Positions 29,794-39,388 of a DNA stretch of 64,000 bases are shown one piece after another; positions within the stretch are counted from its first letter, which is position 1; each line of letters begins with the position of its first letter. This stretch comes from an uncultured Acidobacteriota bacterium (GTDB lineage: Bacteria > Acidobacteriota > Blastocatellia > Pyrinomonadales > Pyrinomonadaceae): positions 248,001-312,000 of the forward strand of contig CALMYB010000013.1 in assembly GCA_937873515.1 (NCBI GenBank), written 5' to 3'. The translations under genes and the position numbers were made by a program. The notes beneath the pieces were generated by a model that was given only the letters and a program-made list of their open reading frames with translations, was not told the origin of the DNA and did not search any database.

Positions 29794-30366
29794 ATGAGCG
29801 AGGGAGCACCGTCTGAGATCACTCAGATACTGCACGACTGGAACAGCGGCGATGAAAGCGCTCACGAGCGCCTTTTGCCTTTTGTTTACGACGAGCTGAA
29901 ACGCTCAGCGCGTCGCCTAATGTCGCGCGAACGTGCAAACCACACGCTTCAGCCGACGGCGCTCGTCCACGAGGCATTTTTGCGACTTGAGAAGCAGAGC
30001 GGCATTGATTGGGAGAACCGCGGCCATTTCTTTGCGGTCGCTTCCCGCCTGATGCGGCAGATACTCGTAGATCATGCCAGACAGCACGCTGCAGCAAAAC
30101 GGGGATCCGCCGCTATACACTTCTCAACCGAGGATCTTGACCTTCCGGCCGAGGAACGCGCCGGCTCGATCTTGAGATTGGATGAGGCCCTGAGCCGCCT
30201 GGCAAAGCTCGACGCAAGACAGGAAAAGGTCGTCGAAATGCGTTATTTCGGCGGAATGACGAATGCGGAGGTCGCCGAAGCTCTTGATATTTCCGTGCGG
30301 ACGGTTGTCCGCGAATGGCATTCGGCAAGGCTTTGGCTCTTTCGTGAACTGAATGAAACTGGGTAA
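29794..30366 (+). CDS. ECF sigma factor (TIGR02999 type), copy 1
   Basis: A 190-aa ECF sigma-70 factor that should direct RNA polymerase to a small regulon. Region 2 (LLPFVYDELKRSARRLMSRERANHTLQPTALVHEAFLRL) and region 4 (VVEMRYFGGMTNAEVAEALDISVRTVVREW) are plain. The signature HTLQPTALVHEA is typical of the planctomycete/acidobacterial TIGR02999 group, which is normally encoded beside a Ser/Thr kinase instead of an anti-sigma factor. The kinase gene begins 68 bp downstream, and a paralogous pair follows. No promoter is identified; autoregulation is a family expectation only. Confidence 0.92.
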   Translation: MSEGAPSEITQILHDWNSGDESAHERLLPFVYDELKRSARRLMSRERANHTLQPTALVHEAFLRLEKQSGIDWENRGHFFAVASRLMRQILVDHARQHAAAKRGSAAIHFSTEDLDLPAEERAGSILRLDEALSRLAKLDARQEKVVEMRYFGGMTNAEVAEALDISVRTVVREWHSARLWLFRELNETG

Positions 30367-30434
30367 TTGGCGTGGTTCGCCGCTCGAATACGCTAACTAT
30401 GTTGAACGGAAGGCCCCCCCGTCTCGTCATCGAA

Positions 30435-32462
30435 ATGAACCCGAAGAATTGGGAACAGGTCAAAGAGATCCTCGATAGGGTCAGACGGTTGGATCCCGCC
30501 GAACGCTCCGCCTTTTTTGAAACTTCCGGGGTCAGCCCCGAGATACGTGCTGAGGCTGAATCCTTGCTCGGCCTTGACGAAGCAAGCCGTGACTTTATGT
30601 CGGTCTCGCCGACCGAGTTCTCGAAAGACCTTGTTGCGGACGATGAACCGCTGCCCGCTCTTCTCGGGCAAAGGGTCGGTAACTACGAAATAACAGGCGA
30701 ACTTGGGATGGGCGGAATGGGAGCCGTCTATCTTGCAGAACGCGCGGACGGGAAATTCGAGCAAAAGGTCGCGCTGAAAATGCTCAAGCGCGAGTTCAAT
30801 ATCGGCGCGCTCCGGGAAACTTTCGACCGGGAAAAAGATATCCTTTCGAAGCTCGAACATCCGAACATCGCTCGGCTTCTCGATGCCGGATCTACCGCCG
30901 ACGGCGTGCCGTTCCTTGTGATGGAGTATGTCGAAGGCCTGCCGGTCGATGAGTTCTGCAAGCGCGAGAACCTGTCGCTGCAGGTGCGCCTAAAGCTCTT
31001 CAACAAGATCTGCGATGCGGTGCAGTTTGCACACAGCAACCTGATCATCCACCGCGACCTGAAGCCCTCGAACATTCTCGTCAATGCGAGCGGCGAGCCG
31101 AAATTGCTCGATTTTGGCATTTCAAAGCTGTTGGATGCCGAAGACAAGACGCAGATGACGGCGTTCGGTGCAATGACGCCCGAATACGCCGCTCCCGAAC
31201 AGATCAGAGGCGAGAGCGTCTCGACCGCGAGCGACATCTACAGCCTCGGTGTCATACTCTTCAAGGTCCTGACCGGCTCGCTTCCGTTCGACCGTAAAGG
31301 CAAGACTAGCGGCGAGCTTCTAAGATCGATCACCGAGGACGAACCAACCGCGCCATCGATCGCGGGCACCAACTACCGGCGAAGTCAGATCGCAGACCGA
31401 AAGCACTTTCGAGGCGACCTCGACAACATCATTCTCAAGGCACTATCAAAAGAACCTGAGAGGCGCTACGAGACGGTCGAACAGTTCTCCGCAGATATCT
31501 GGCGATTCATCGATAACCGCCCGGTAGAGGCTCGCCCGGCAACGCGAACCTATCGATTGAGCAAATTCCTTAAGCGGAACAAGATCTTCGTCATTTCAAG
31601 CCTTCTGGTCATTCTCGCACTCGTTGCGGGCATCGCGGTCGCCGTGTGGCAGGCAAGGGTTGCCGATGCGAACGCCGCAGCCGCCATCGCCGAAGCCGAG
31701 AACGCACGAATCGAACAGGAAAAGGCCGAAAAGGTGAGCGAATTTATGATGAGGATGATCTCCTACGCTAACCCAAGTTGGTATGCGAACGGGAATCGTT
31801 ACGGCGGCGAGACGCGCGTCATCGATGCTCTCAACGACATTGGGTCAAAGATCGATACGGAATTTGCCAACCAACCGGACGTTCTCGCTGAGCTTCATCA
31901 TCAACTGGGTGAGGTCTATATGGCACGGGGAGATCCCGGCGGCAGCGAAAAGGCAAGACAGCACTTCCAGCGAGCGATCGAACTGCGGCACTCATACTAC
32001 GGCTATTGGCACGAACTCGTTGCCAAGGACCTGGCTTACCTCTATTGGTCGGCTCCCCAGCCGCACACCGATAGATCGGTCCAAATGCTCTCGGACGCGA
32101 TCGTAATGATGCGATCCACAAATCCGCAGAATCTAAATCTGCCGTATATGCTCGAAGACTATTTTCACCGCCTGACAGACGAGAAGTATTCAACGCAGCG
32201 TGCGATGTATCTGCGGCACGTTCCGCAGCCCGCACCCAATGACAGACTTCAGGCCGCCGATCAGCTTTACGATGAAATGATGGGTCTGTTGAGGCAGCAT
32301 TTTGCCGAGAACGATGAGCCGATGATCAACCAAGAATGCGCCGGAATACAGCTTAAGCGAAAAGTGAACAAACTCGCGGAGGCAGAGGCCCTCTCCCGGG
32401 CTTGCACCAGTGGGAAAGAGAATCTACTCACTATCAAAGAGCAGAAGAATACCTCAAATTGA
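30435..32462 (+). CDS. Membrane Ser/Thr protein kinase, copy 1
   Basis: A 675-aa transmembrane Hanks-type kinase. Residues 1-75 form a small helical N-terminal segment shared with the downstream paralogue, followed by the kinase domain: glycine loop GELGMGGMGAVYLAE (88-102), ATP-anchoring Lys115, HRDLKPSN (206-213), DFG (226-228). One membrane helix lies at about 384-405. The C-terminal region (about 270 residues) starts with coiled helix and has few TPR-like pairs, so it is much shorter than in copy 2. The ATG at 30435 is preferred; upstream in-frame starts lack homology. It probably acts with the upstream sigma factor, by inference from gene pairing. Confidence 0.9.
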   Translation: MNPKNWEQVKEILDRVRRLDPAERSAFFETSGVSPEIRAEAESLLGLDEASRDFMSVSPTEFSKDLVADDEPLPALLGQRVGNYEITGELGMGGMGAVYLAERADGKFEQKVALKMLKREFNIGALRETFDREKDILSKLEHPNIARLLDAGSTADGVPFLVMEYVEGLPVDEFCKRENLSLQVRLKLFNKICDAVQFAHSNLIIHRDLKPSNILVNASGEPKLLDFGISKLLDAEDKTQMTAFGAMTPEYAAPEQIRGESVSTASDIYSLGVILFKVLTGSLPFDRKGKTSGELLRSITEDEPTAPSIAGTNYRRSQIADRKHFRGDLDNIILKALSKEPERRYETVEQFSADIWRFIDNRPVEARPATRTYRLSKFLKRNKIFVISSLLVILALVAGIAVAVWQARVADANAAAAIAEAENARIEQEKAEKVSEFMMRMISYANPSWYANGNRYGGETRVIDALNDIGSKIDTEFANQPDVLAELHHQLGEVYMARGDPGGSEKARQHFQRAIELRHSYYGYWHELVAKDLAYLYWSAPQPHTDRSVQMLSDAIVMMRSTNPQNLNLPYMLEDYFHRLTDEKYSTQRAMYLRHVPQPAPNDRLQAADQLYDEMMGLLRQHFAENDEPMINQECAGIQLKRKVNKLAEAEALSRACTSGKENLLTIKEQKNTSN

Positions 32463-32619
32463 CTAACTCAAGATTCGGCCCAGAAGGCTAATTTGCTTGA
32501 CCTTCAGGACACCACCCACTCTGCCCACCTTCACCATCGGGCAGCCAAGAATACGTCGATGCGGGCAGCAATTGTGGTAGAATCTGCGGTATCCCGAAAT
32601 AGGATCAAATTTTGACGCT

Positions 32620-33195
32620 ATGGACGAGAGTTCTCGCTCTGAGATCACGCAGATTCTCCAGGATTGGAACAGCGGTGATGAAAACGCGTATGAGCGTCTC
32701 TTGCCGTATGTTTACGACGAGCTTAAGCGGCAAGCGCGTCGGCTTATGTCGCGTGAGCGCGTGAACCACACGCTGCAGCCGACGGCCCTCGTTCACGAGG
32801 CTTTTCTTAGGCTTTCGAAGCAAGGCGGTGTTGATTGGCAGAATCGCGGCCACTTTTACGGCATCGCATCGCGTTTGATGCGCCAGATACTGATCGATCA
32901 CGCTCGCCAGCATGGTGCCGCTAAACGCGGCGATGCGCAAATACATCTTTCGTTGGATGACGTATCAGTGGGGCTTGAAACGCGTGCAGCGTCGATCCTT
33001 GCCCTTGATGACGCGCTTGAGCATTTGGAGAAGCTCGACGAGCGACAGGCAAAGATCGTCGAAATGCGATTTTTCGGAGGCTTGAGCAACTCAGAGATCG
33101 CCGAAGCACTTGAAGTTTCCGAGCGAACGATCATCCGCTCATGGTCTGTTGCCAGGCTCTGGCTCCTTCGCGAGCTGACGAATTCAGAGAAATAG
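32620..33195 (+). CDS. ECF sigma factor (TIGR02999 type), copy 2
   Basis: A 191-aa ECF sigma factor that is clearly paralogous to the gene at 29794: SEITQILQDWNSGDENAYERLLPYVYDELKR matches the other almost residue for residue, with HTLQPTALVHEAFLRL and VVEMRFFGGL-type region 4 (IVEMRFFGGLSNSEIAEALEVSERTI). Differences concentrate in the linker between regions 2 and 4 and in the region 4 recognition helix (VSERTIIRSW against ISVRTVVREW), which suggests the two recognise different promoters. The partner kinase follows after 84 bp. Confidence 0.92.
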   Translation: MDESSRSEITQILQDWNSGDENAYERLLPYVYDELKRQARRLMSRERVNHTLQPTALVHEAFLRLSKQGGVDWQNRGHFYGIASRLMRQILIDHARQHGAAKRGDAQIHLSLDDVSVGLETRAASILALDDALEHLEKLDERQAKIVEMRFFGGLSNSEIAEALEVSERTIIRSWSVARLWLLRELTNSEK

Positions 33196-33279
33196 ATGGA
33201 TCGACTGTCACGATCTATTTGGGTTTTCCGCATATTCAAGTAGTAAAGGCTCTATCCTCATATAGCACGGTACCTTGTT

Positions 33280-36030
33280 ATGAGAGAACAAGATCGCGAA
33301 ATGATCAATGAGGTCGTTGCCGATGCGCTCGCACTGGATCACGGCGAACGCGAGGCCTTCCTCTCCCGCTCGGAATTGAACAGTGAACAGGTTGCGGAAG
33401 CGAGGTCCCTGCTTTCGATGGCGGACGGAGCGACATCGATACTTGACGCCCCCGCGATAGCATACTCAAAAGACTTCTTTTCCGAGAGTGATAACGACCG
33501 GTTGGCCGGAAAGGCCGTCGGGCCTTTTACGATCATCCGTGAGCTGGGCCATGGCGGCATGGGCGCCGTCTATCTCGGATCGCGAAGCGTCGGCGAAACG
33601 GAACAGCGTGTTGCTCTCAAACTTCTAAAGCGCGAGATGAACACGAGCGTTTTCCGCCAGCGCTTCGAACAGGAACGCGCCATCCTCGCAACTCTCAGCC
33701 ATCCGAACATCTCAAGTCTCGTCGATTTTGGTGCGGCCGATGACGGCACTCCGTTCTTTGCAATGGAATACGTTGATGGCGTTCCGATCGACGAGTTTTG
33801 TTCAAAGACCAGATACGGGCGTGACGAGCGACTCGACCTTTTTCAGAAGGTCTGCTCAGCCGTTTCTGCAGCTCACAGAAGCCTCGTCGTGCACCGCGAC
33901 CTAAAGCCGTCGAACATTCTCGTCACCCACGACGGAACGCCAAAGCTGCTGGATTTTGGTATTTCGAAGATCCTGAGCGACGAAGGTGCGGGAGCAGATG
34001 CGACGGCCACCATAACACGTATCGGCGCAATGACCCCGAGCTACGCATCACCCGAACAGCTTAACGGCCAAAGCGTCACAACGTCTTCCGACATTTACAG
34101 CCTCGGCGTCATACTCTTCGAACTGCTTTCCGGCCGGCGGCCTTTTGCCGACAAAGAAGGTGATCTTCCGCGAATCATGCTCGCCGTTGCAGAAGAAGAT
34201 CCTCCGGCACCCTCGGTGGCCGCAACGACAGGAGAGATCGCGGAGAAACGCCTGCTGATCTCGAGCGAAAGTGATTCGGAAGCGCGAACCGTCGTCAATC
34301 CTTCCGCGGCCGACACCGAGTCCGAAAGCAAGGCCTCGCGGAGTCCGCTAACCGCCCTCAGGCCGCAGGAGATTCGCGGCGACCTTGACCGCGTCGTCCT
34401 CAAGGCTTTGCGCAAGGAACCCGACCGCCGGTACTTATCTGTTGACGCATTCAGCGACGACCTTACTAGACTCCGCGAAGGACGCCCCGTGCTTGCAAGG
34501 CCAAGCACTTTTGCATACCGAGCCGAGAAGTTCTTTCGACGAAATAGAGTGCTGGTCATCGCGGGCGCCATAATCCTGATCGCTATCATTGCCGGTATCG
34601 TCGGAACGCTCTGGCAGGCACGCGTCGCACAAACCGAACGCGCGAGGGCCGAGGCTCGCTTCAATGACGTTCGTGCTCTTGCGAATTCATTTCTTTTTGA
34701 GATCACGCCGGACATCGAGCGTCTTCCCGGTTCGACGCCCGCAAAGGTAAAGCTCGTTACGCGTGCACTAGAATACCTGAACAAGCTCGCTACTGATTCC
34801 GAATCCGACCACGAGCTGCTTCGTGAGATTGCAGGTGCCTATCACAAAGTAGGCGACGTGCAGGGCAATCCGTTCGGCCCTAATATCGGAGACATAAAAG
34901 GTGCGATCTCAAGCTATCAAAGAGCCCTCGATATTCGGCTCAGGGTTCAGAAAGATTCGCCGGATGACGCCAAGCTTTTATCCGGCATCGCGGATGATTA
35001 CCAAATGCTGGGTACGCTCGAATCTTTCGGCGGAGACTATGCGAAAGCTACTCCGCTCCTCGATCGCTCACTTGAGATGCGAGAAAAAGTGCTCGAAGCC
35101 GACCCGAATGATTTTGAATTTCGGAACAAGTACGCATCGACCATTAGCTCTCGCGGCCTTATCCCGTTCTATGACGGCGACAACAAGACCGCACTCGAAT
35201 ACTATCGGCGGGCACAGGGTATATTCGGTGAACTTTTGAAAGAACAACCGGAGAACGACGATGTTGCGGCCAACTATTATTATCTCTACGTTTCAATAGG
35301 CGAAGCTCTCGACTGGGAGGGCAAATTTGACGCGGCGCTCGAAAGTACTTTGAAAGGCTTGGCGCCGCTAAAGGAAATAGCGGAACGCAATCCGGCAGAT
35401 CAGGCGTTACAACGCACATTGCATCTTTCGTATACAAAGCTAGGCATTGTTTACGAAGATATGGAAAAGTTTGACCTTGGCATCGAGGCTTATTCGAACG
35501 GCCTTGCCATAGCAAAGACAATATCAGAGGCCGACCCGACAAATCACACGGCAAGGCGAGATGTCGCTATGGCATATAAGAAACTTGGTCAATGCCAGGA
35601 AGGTGCCGGTAAGCTGGTAGATTCGCTGGCGTCGATCCGGAATGCTCTTGCCGCTTTCAACGAGTTGAGCAAGAATGATCCGAATAATGCTGAGGCACGC
35701 TACGACGTCGCAAACACGACCTTTTCACTCGGAATGACATATGCGGCTTTGAAGAACTTTCCCGATGCAATAAAGACCTACGAAAAGGCACGCGATGATT
35801 TTAAGGCGGTGCTCGCTGCAAACCCAACCACTTATGCCCGCCGGATGTCCGGCCACAATTACAGATATCTAGCCGATGCTCTCGAAGCAAGCAACGGAGA
35901 CAAGGCAAAGATCGCCGACAACCTCCGCCTTGCTCGCGATATCTTCAATTCATTAAAAGCCGAAGGAAAACTCGAAACGCTCGACGAACCTGTTATCCCG
36001 GAGATCGACGCAAAGCTCGCAAAACTCTAA
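33280..36030 (+). CDS. Membrane Ser/Thr protein kinase with TPR ectodomain, copy 2
   Basis: A 916-aa transmembrane kinase. It shares with copy 1 the same N-terminal segment, kinase fold (GELGHGGMGAVYLG-like ELGHGGMGAVYLG near 88-100, Lys114, HRDLKPSN 205-212, DFG 225-227) and membrane helix (about 424-445). It has two special features: a Ser/Glu-rich insertion (about 325-352) in the kinase C-lobe, and about 470 residues outside the membrane made of repeated TPR-like helical pairs (ALDIRLRVQKDSPDDAKLL, ALEYYRRAQ, GIEAYSNGLAIA). Such an ectodomain could bind a peptide or envelope protein. The upstream sigma factor is presumably its signalling partner. Confidence 0.92.
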   Translation: MREQDREMINEVVADALALDHGEREAFLSRSELNSEQVAEARSLLSMADGATSILDAPAIAYSKDFFSESDNDRLAGKAVGPFTIIRELGHGGMGAVYLGSRSVGETEQRVALKLLKREMNTSVFRQRFEQERAILATLSHPNISSLVDFGAADDGTPFFAMEYVDGVPIDEFCSKTRYGRDERLDLFQKVCSAVSAAHRSLVVHRDLKPSNILVTHDGTPKLLDFGISKILSDEGAGADATATITRIGAMTPSYASPEQLNGQSVTTSSDIYSLGVILFELLSGRRPFADKEGDLPRIMLAVAEEDPPAPSVAATTGEIAEKRLLISSESDSEARTVVNPSAADTESESKASRSPLTALRPQEIRGDLDRVVLKALRKEPDRRYLSVDAFSDDLTRLREGRPVLARPSTFAYRAEKFFRRNRVLVIAGAIILIAIIAGIVGTLWQARVAQTERARAEARFNDVRALANSFLFEITPDIERLPGSTPAKVKLVTRALEYLNKLATDSESDHELLREIAGAYHKVGDVQGNPFGPNIGDIKGAISSYQRALDIRLRVQKDSPDDAKLLSGIADDYQMLGTLESFGGDYAKATPLLDRSLEMREKVLEADPNDFEFRNKYASTISSRGLIPFYDGDNKTALEYYRRAQGIFGELLKEQPENDDVAANYYYLYVSIGEALDWEGKFDAALESTLKGLAPLKEIAERNPADQALQRTLHLSYTKLGIVYEDMEKFDLGIEAYSNGLAIAKTISEADPTNHTARRDVAMAYKKLGQCQEGAGKLVDSLASIRNALAAFNELSKNDPNNAEARYDVANTTFSLGMTYAALKNFPDAIKTYEKARDDFKAVLAANPTTYARRMSGHNYRYLADALEASNGDKAKIADNLRLARDIFNSLKAEGKLETLDEPVIPEIDAKLAKL

Positions 36031-36047
36031 CGTTGTGCGGATATATT

Positions 36048-36683
36048 TTAGGATCTCTCTGTTTCGGCGGCGGTTTTCTTATTCGCATCGGCCTTCATCA
36101 ACGACGCGACCTGAAAAATGTAGTGAATACCCGAGACGACCGCAAAGAATGTGATGGTTATATAGACCGTCGGCAGGTAAAAGCCGCGGAGTTGCGGATA
36201 AACTGCCGCGATCAGGATCGCGATCACGCCAAAGACCTGCACGAATGTGCTTGCCTTGCCTAACCACGAAGGGCGAAATCCGCGAAAACCCGTCATCAGA
36301 CTGATCGTTCCTGCGACGGCGATGATAAGGATGTCGCGTCCGATCACAGTGATCGTCACATACGGTTCGACAGGAAGATGCCGCGGCGGATGAGCGCCGA
36401 AGACCGCAGGGATCGAGAGGATGATGAACGCCGTCGTCATCAGAAGTTTGTCCGCTATAGGATCGATGATCGTACCGAGTTCGCTCTCTTGTTTTAGAGT
36501 TCGCGCCAAAAAGCCGTCGATGCCGTCCGAAAGCCCCGCACTTGCGAACACGATCAACGCCCAGCCTTCGTGCCCGTAGATCATCAGCATCGCAAAGATC
36601 GGTATCAACGCCATCCGCAGGAACGTAAGCACGTTCGCGACCGTCAATATGCGTGTTGAATTTGTGTTTGTCGGATCGGACAT
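36048..36683 (-). CDS. pgsA: CDP-diacylglycerol-glycerol-3-phosphate 3-phosphatidyltransferase
   Basis: A 211-aa integral membrane enzyme of the CDP-alcohol phosphatidyltransferase family, producing phosphatidylglycerol-phosphate for phosphatidylglycerol. The catalytic motif D-x2-D-G-x2-A-R-x8-G-x3-D-x3-D is complete in SDGIDGFLARTLKQESELG followed by TIIDPIAD. Several hydrophobic helices follow. The exact alcohol is inferred from family resemblance to PgsA. It starts 2 bp after the stop of the metallophosphoesterase gene, so they form an operon with tyrS upstream. Confidence 0.9.
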   Translation of the reverse strand: MSDPTNTNSTRILTVANVLTFLRMALIPIFAMLMIYGHEGWALIVFASAGLSDGIDGFLARTLKQESELGTIIDPIADKLLMTTAFIILSIPAVFGAHPPRHLPVEPYVTITVIGRDILIIAVAGTISLMTGFRGFRPSWLGKASTFVQVFGVIAILIAAVYPQLRGFYLPTVYITITFFAVVSGIHYIFQVASLMKADANKKTAAETERS

Positions 36684-36685
36684 CT

Positions 36686-37549
36686 TTAGGCGGTTCGAAG
36701 CGTAAGCAATGAAATTTCAGGCGGACATTGATACCTGACAGGAAGCACGACCGTACCGATGCCGCGTGTTATGTAGATCTGCGCCGAATTGCGTTCATGC
36801 AGGCCGCTCGAGAGCTTGCGGCGTCGAATGATGCGCTTTTCTTTGTCGCGGAGTTTAACCTGGCCGCCGTGCGTGTGGCCGCTAAGCGTAAGATCTACGC
36901 GTTGCTTGACCGCCTGGCGGAAGATCACCGGATTGTGCGCAAGCAAGATCTTTACTTCGTCCGGATATGAACCTTTAAGTGCTGCGGCAACGTCCGTTTG
37001 CCCCACCATGTGGTCGTCAACGCCGCCGAGCCAAAACGACGAACCGTCAGCATTGCCCAATCGAAGGCCTTCGTTCACAAGCATCGTTATGCCTTCGCCG
37101 CGGAAAAGCTCGGTCACCATTCCCGCATCTGTCCAATGATCGTGATTGCCGAGACAAGCGAACGTGCCCATCGGCGAGCGGAGTTTTGCGAGCGTCTCAG
37201 CCACAGGCGCGATATATCCGCTGTCATGCGAAACGTAATCGCCCGTCAGAAGAACGATGTCGGGTTTGAGGCGGTTGGCGAATTTCACGGCACGCTCGAT
37301 ATGCTTGAGGTCGGTGAGCGGGCTGTGGTGTATGTCCGAGAGATGGACGCATTTTAGGCCATCTAGCTTCTTAGGTAAGCGAGCGATCGTGATCTCAACG
37401 CGTTCAAGCGAAAGCGTGTTTGCTTCGGTAAGCGCACTTTGCGCGCGTTTCGAAAGATCACCCGCCAGCTTGCGCAGCGGCTTGTCGGACGCAACATACG
37501 AGCTGATCCGCGCGCTTAGTTTTGTGCGTTTTGTTCCCGTGGTGCTCAC
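36686..37549 (-). CDS. Metallophosphoesterase (YkuE/YaeI-like)
   Basis: A 287-aa calcineurin-type phosphoesterase. It has the metal motif set HLSDIHHSPL, LLTGDYVSH, GNHDHW and LSGHTHGGQ, which is that of the YkuE/YaeI group, some of which hydrolyse UDP-diacylglucosamine or act on the envelope. The N-terminal 40 residues are basic and hydrophilic; there is no clear signal peptide. It lies between tyrS (18 bp) and pgsA (2 bp) on the same strand. Its neighbour pgsA hints at phospholipid or lipid-phosphate work, but that is inference. Confidence 0.88.
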   Translation of the reverse strand: MSTTGTKRTKLSARISSYVASDKPLRKLAGDLSKRAQSALTEANTLSLERVEITIARLPKKLDGLKCVHLSDIHHSPLTDLKHIERAVKFANRLKPDIVLLTGDYVSHDSGYIAPVAETLAKLRSPMGTFACLGNHDHWTDAGMVTELFRGEGITMLVNEGLRLGNADGSSFWLGGVDDHMVGQTDVAAALKGSYPDEVKILLAHNPVIFRQAVKQRVDLTLSGHTHGGQVKLRDKEKRIIRRRKLSSGLHERNSAQIYITRGIGTVVLPVRYQCPPEISLLTLRTA

Positions 37550-37567
37550 CTTACCCTCTCATTCGCT

Positions 37568-38770
37568 TTAGCCCGGTAAAACGCGCAAGTACTTGCGCTT
37601 TCCTACTTGGATCAAGACGCCTTCACCGTTCACTTCTATGTCATTATTCGCCGACACTTTCTCACCATTCAGCTTAACGCCGCCTTGTTCGATAAGCCTT
37701 CGAGCCTCGCCCTTTGAGGCGGCAAGCCCTGTATCTGCGAGCAATTGTGCGAGCTGATGGCTTCCCGAAGCGATCCGTGTTTCGTCGATCTCGTCCGGGA
37801 TCTCTTTCTGCACGAACTGCCGCGTGAACGCCTCTTCCGCCTCATTAGCGGCATTATTAGAATGAAAATCCGTGATGATGAGCTTAGCGAGATCGACCTT
37901 CAAATTTCTCGGATTTTCTCCTTCCGCGATCTTTGCCCTGAGCGCTGAGATCTCGACCGGCGAAAGATCGGTAAGAAGCTCATAATACTTCCACATCAGC
38001 TCGTCCGAGATCGACATCACCTTGCCGAACATCGAATCCGCCGACTCGTCGATGCCGATGTAATTGTTCAGCGATTTCGACATCTTGTTGACGCCGTCGA
38101 GACCTTCGAGAAGCGGGGTCGTCAAGATCACCTGCGGTTCGAGGCCCGCTTCACGCTGGAGATTTCGTCCCATCAGCAGGTTGAATTTCTGATCCGTACC
38201 GCCAAGCTCAACATCTGCGTCCAACGCAACCGAATCGTAGCCCTGTATAAGCGGATAGAGCAGTTCGTGGAGCGAGATCGGCTTTTCGTCCGCGAGGCGT
38301 TTGGTAAAATCGTCGCGTTCGAGGATCTGCTTGACGGTCGTTCGCGCACACAGTTTTACAAAATCCGCCGCATCGAACTTATCCATCCACTCGCCGTTGA
38401 AGCGCAATTCGGTCTTCTCGGGATCGAGCAGCTTGAACATCTGCCGCTTGTAGGTCTCGGCGTTCTGATTCACTTCCTCGCGGGTCAGCGGAGGCCGCGT
38501 GACATTCTTGCCCGACGGGTCGCCGATCATTCCGGTGAAATCGCCGATCAGGAATATCACCGTATGCCCAAGATCCTGAAAAGCCTTGAGCTTGCGGATA
38601 ACGACCGTGTGGCCGAGATGAATATCAGGTGCCGTCGGGTCGAGGCCGAGCTTTACGCGTAGAGGCTTGCCGGTCTTTTCAGAGCGTTCGAGCTTCTTTC
38701 GAAGGTCATCCTCGCGGATCAGATCGACCACGCCCTTCTTCAAAAATGAGATCTGTTCGTCAACTGTCAT
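37568..38770 (-). CDS. tyrS: Tyrosyl-tRNA synthetase
   Basis: A 400-aa class I aminoacyl-tRNA synthetase for tyrosine. The first signature is [17 protein letters not shown] (HIGH equivalent HLGH), the second NKMSKSLNN, and the end carries an S4 RNA-binding domain with [15 protein letters not shown]. The sequence around [14 protein letters not shown] fits the TyrZ-like branch. Its length and all motifs are intact. It begins a minus-strand operon with the phosphoesterase and pgsA. No T-box leader is seen in the 89 bp upstream. Confidence 0.98.
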   Translation of the reverse strand: MTVDEQISFLKKGVVDLIREDDLRKKLERSEKTGKPLRVKLGLDPTAPDIHLGHTVVIRKLKAFQDLGHTVIFLIGDFTGMIGDPSGKNVTRPPLTREEVNQNAETYKRQMFKLLDPEKTELRFNGEWMDKFDAADFVKLCARTTVKQILERDDFTKRLADEKPISLHELLYPLIQGYDSVALDADVELGGTDQKFNLLMGRNLQREAGLEPQVILTTPLLEGLDGVNKMSKSLNNYIGIDESADSMFGKVMSISDELMWKYYELLTDLSPVEISALRAKIAEGENPRNLKVDLAKLIITDFHSNNAANEAEEAFTRQFVQKEIPDEIDETRIASGSHQLAQLLADTGLAASKGEARRLIEQGGVKLNGEKVSANNDIEVNGEGVLIQVGKRKYLRVLPG

Positions 38771-38859
38771 CGAGGTTCTGATTATAACTTGCTTGCGTGA
38801 GTTTTAGCACCTGTCGCTTTGCCGACGCCGAACACGGGACCATTCGGCATCTCAACAAC

Positions 38860-39327
38860 CTAAAGTGCCTTCTCCATATAGAGAACACCGTCGTAAGGGT
38901 TCTCATAGTATGGCGGGATCTCATAAAAGCCGTGGGACTCGTAGAGCTGCACGGCCTTTCCCATCTTCGGCGGGAACGTATCGAGCCTCATCTTCTTGTA
39001 GCCGATCTTGCGAGCTTCCTCAATAAGTTTTTCGATCAACGAACTGCCGATGCCGCCGCCGCGGACATTCTCGCGTAAATATAGGCGTTTCATCTCACAA
39101 ATGCCTTCCTCGATCTTGCGAAGCGCAATGCCGCCGGCAATCTCGCCGTCCTTATACGCAAGGATCAACCGTCCGTCGGGCGGCGCATATTTTCCTGGTA
39201 GCGAACGCATCTCTTCCTCGAAATTCTGAAAGCAGAGGTCGAGGCCGAGCCACTGCTCGTACTCGCGAAAGATCTTGCGTGCATCCTCAATGCTTGCGTG
39301 GGCTTCGGCGTAGATAAGTTCGATCAT
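38860..39327 (-). CDS. GNAT-family N-acetyltransferase
   Basis: A 155-aa GNAT acetyltransferase. The acetyl-CoA loop is RENVRGGGIGSSLIEKL, followed by EEARKIGYKKMRLDT and the end LYESHGFYEIPPYYENP, a combination seen in a common bacterial subgroup. The substrate is not known. It lies 89 bp upstream of tyrS on the same strand, with a divergent start relative to the CbbQ gene. Confidence 0.87.
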   Translation of the reverse strand: MIELIYAEAHASIEDARKIFREYEQWLGLDLCFQNFEEEMRSLPGKYAPPDGRLILAYKDGEIAGGIALRKIEEGICEMKRLYLRENVRGGGIGSSLIEKLIEEARKIGYKKMRLDTFPPKMGKAVQLYESHGFYEIPPYYENPYDGVLYMEKAL

Positions 39328-39388
39328 CGGTTGATTCTATCAAGAGACGAGGCACTCACGATGGCAAATGTTATAAACTTGAGTGGTA

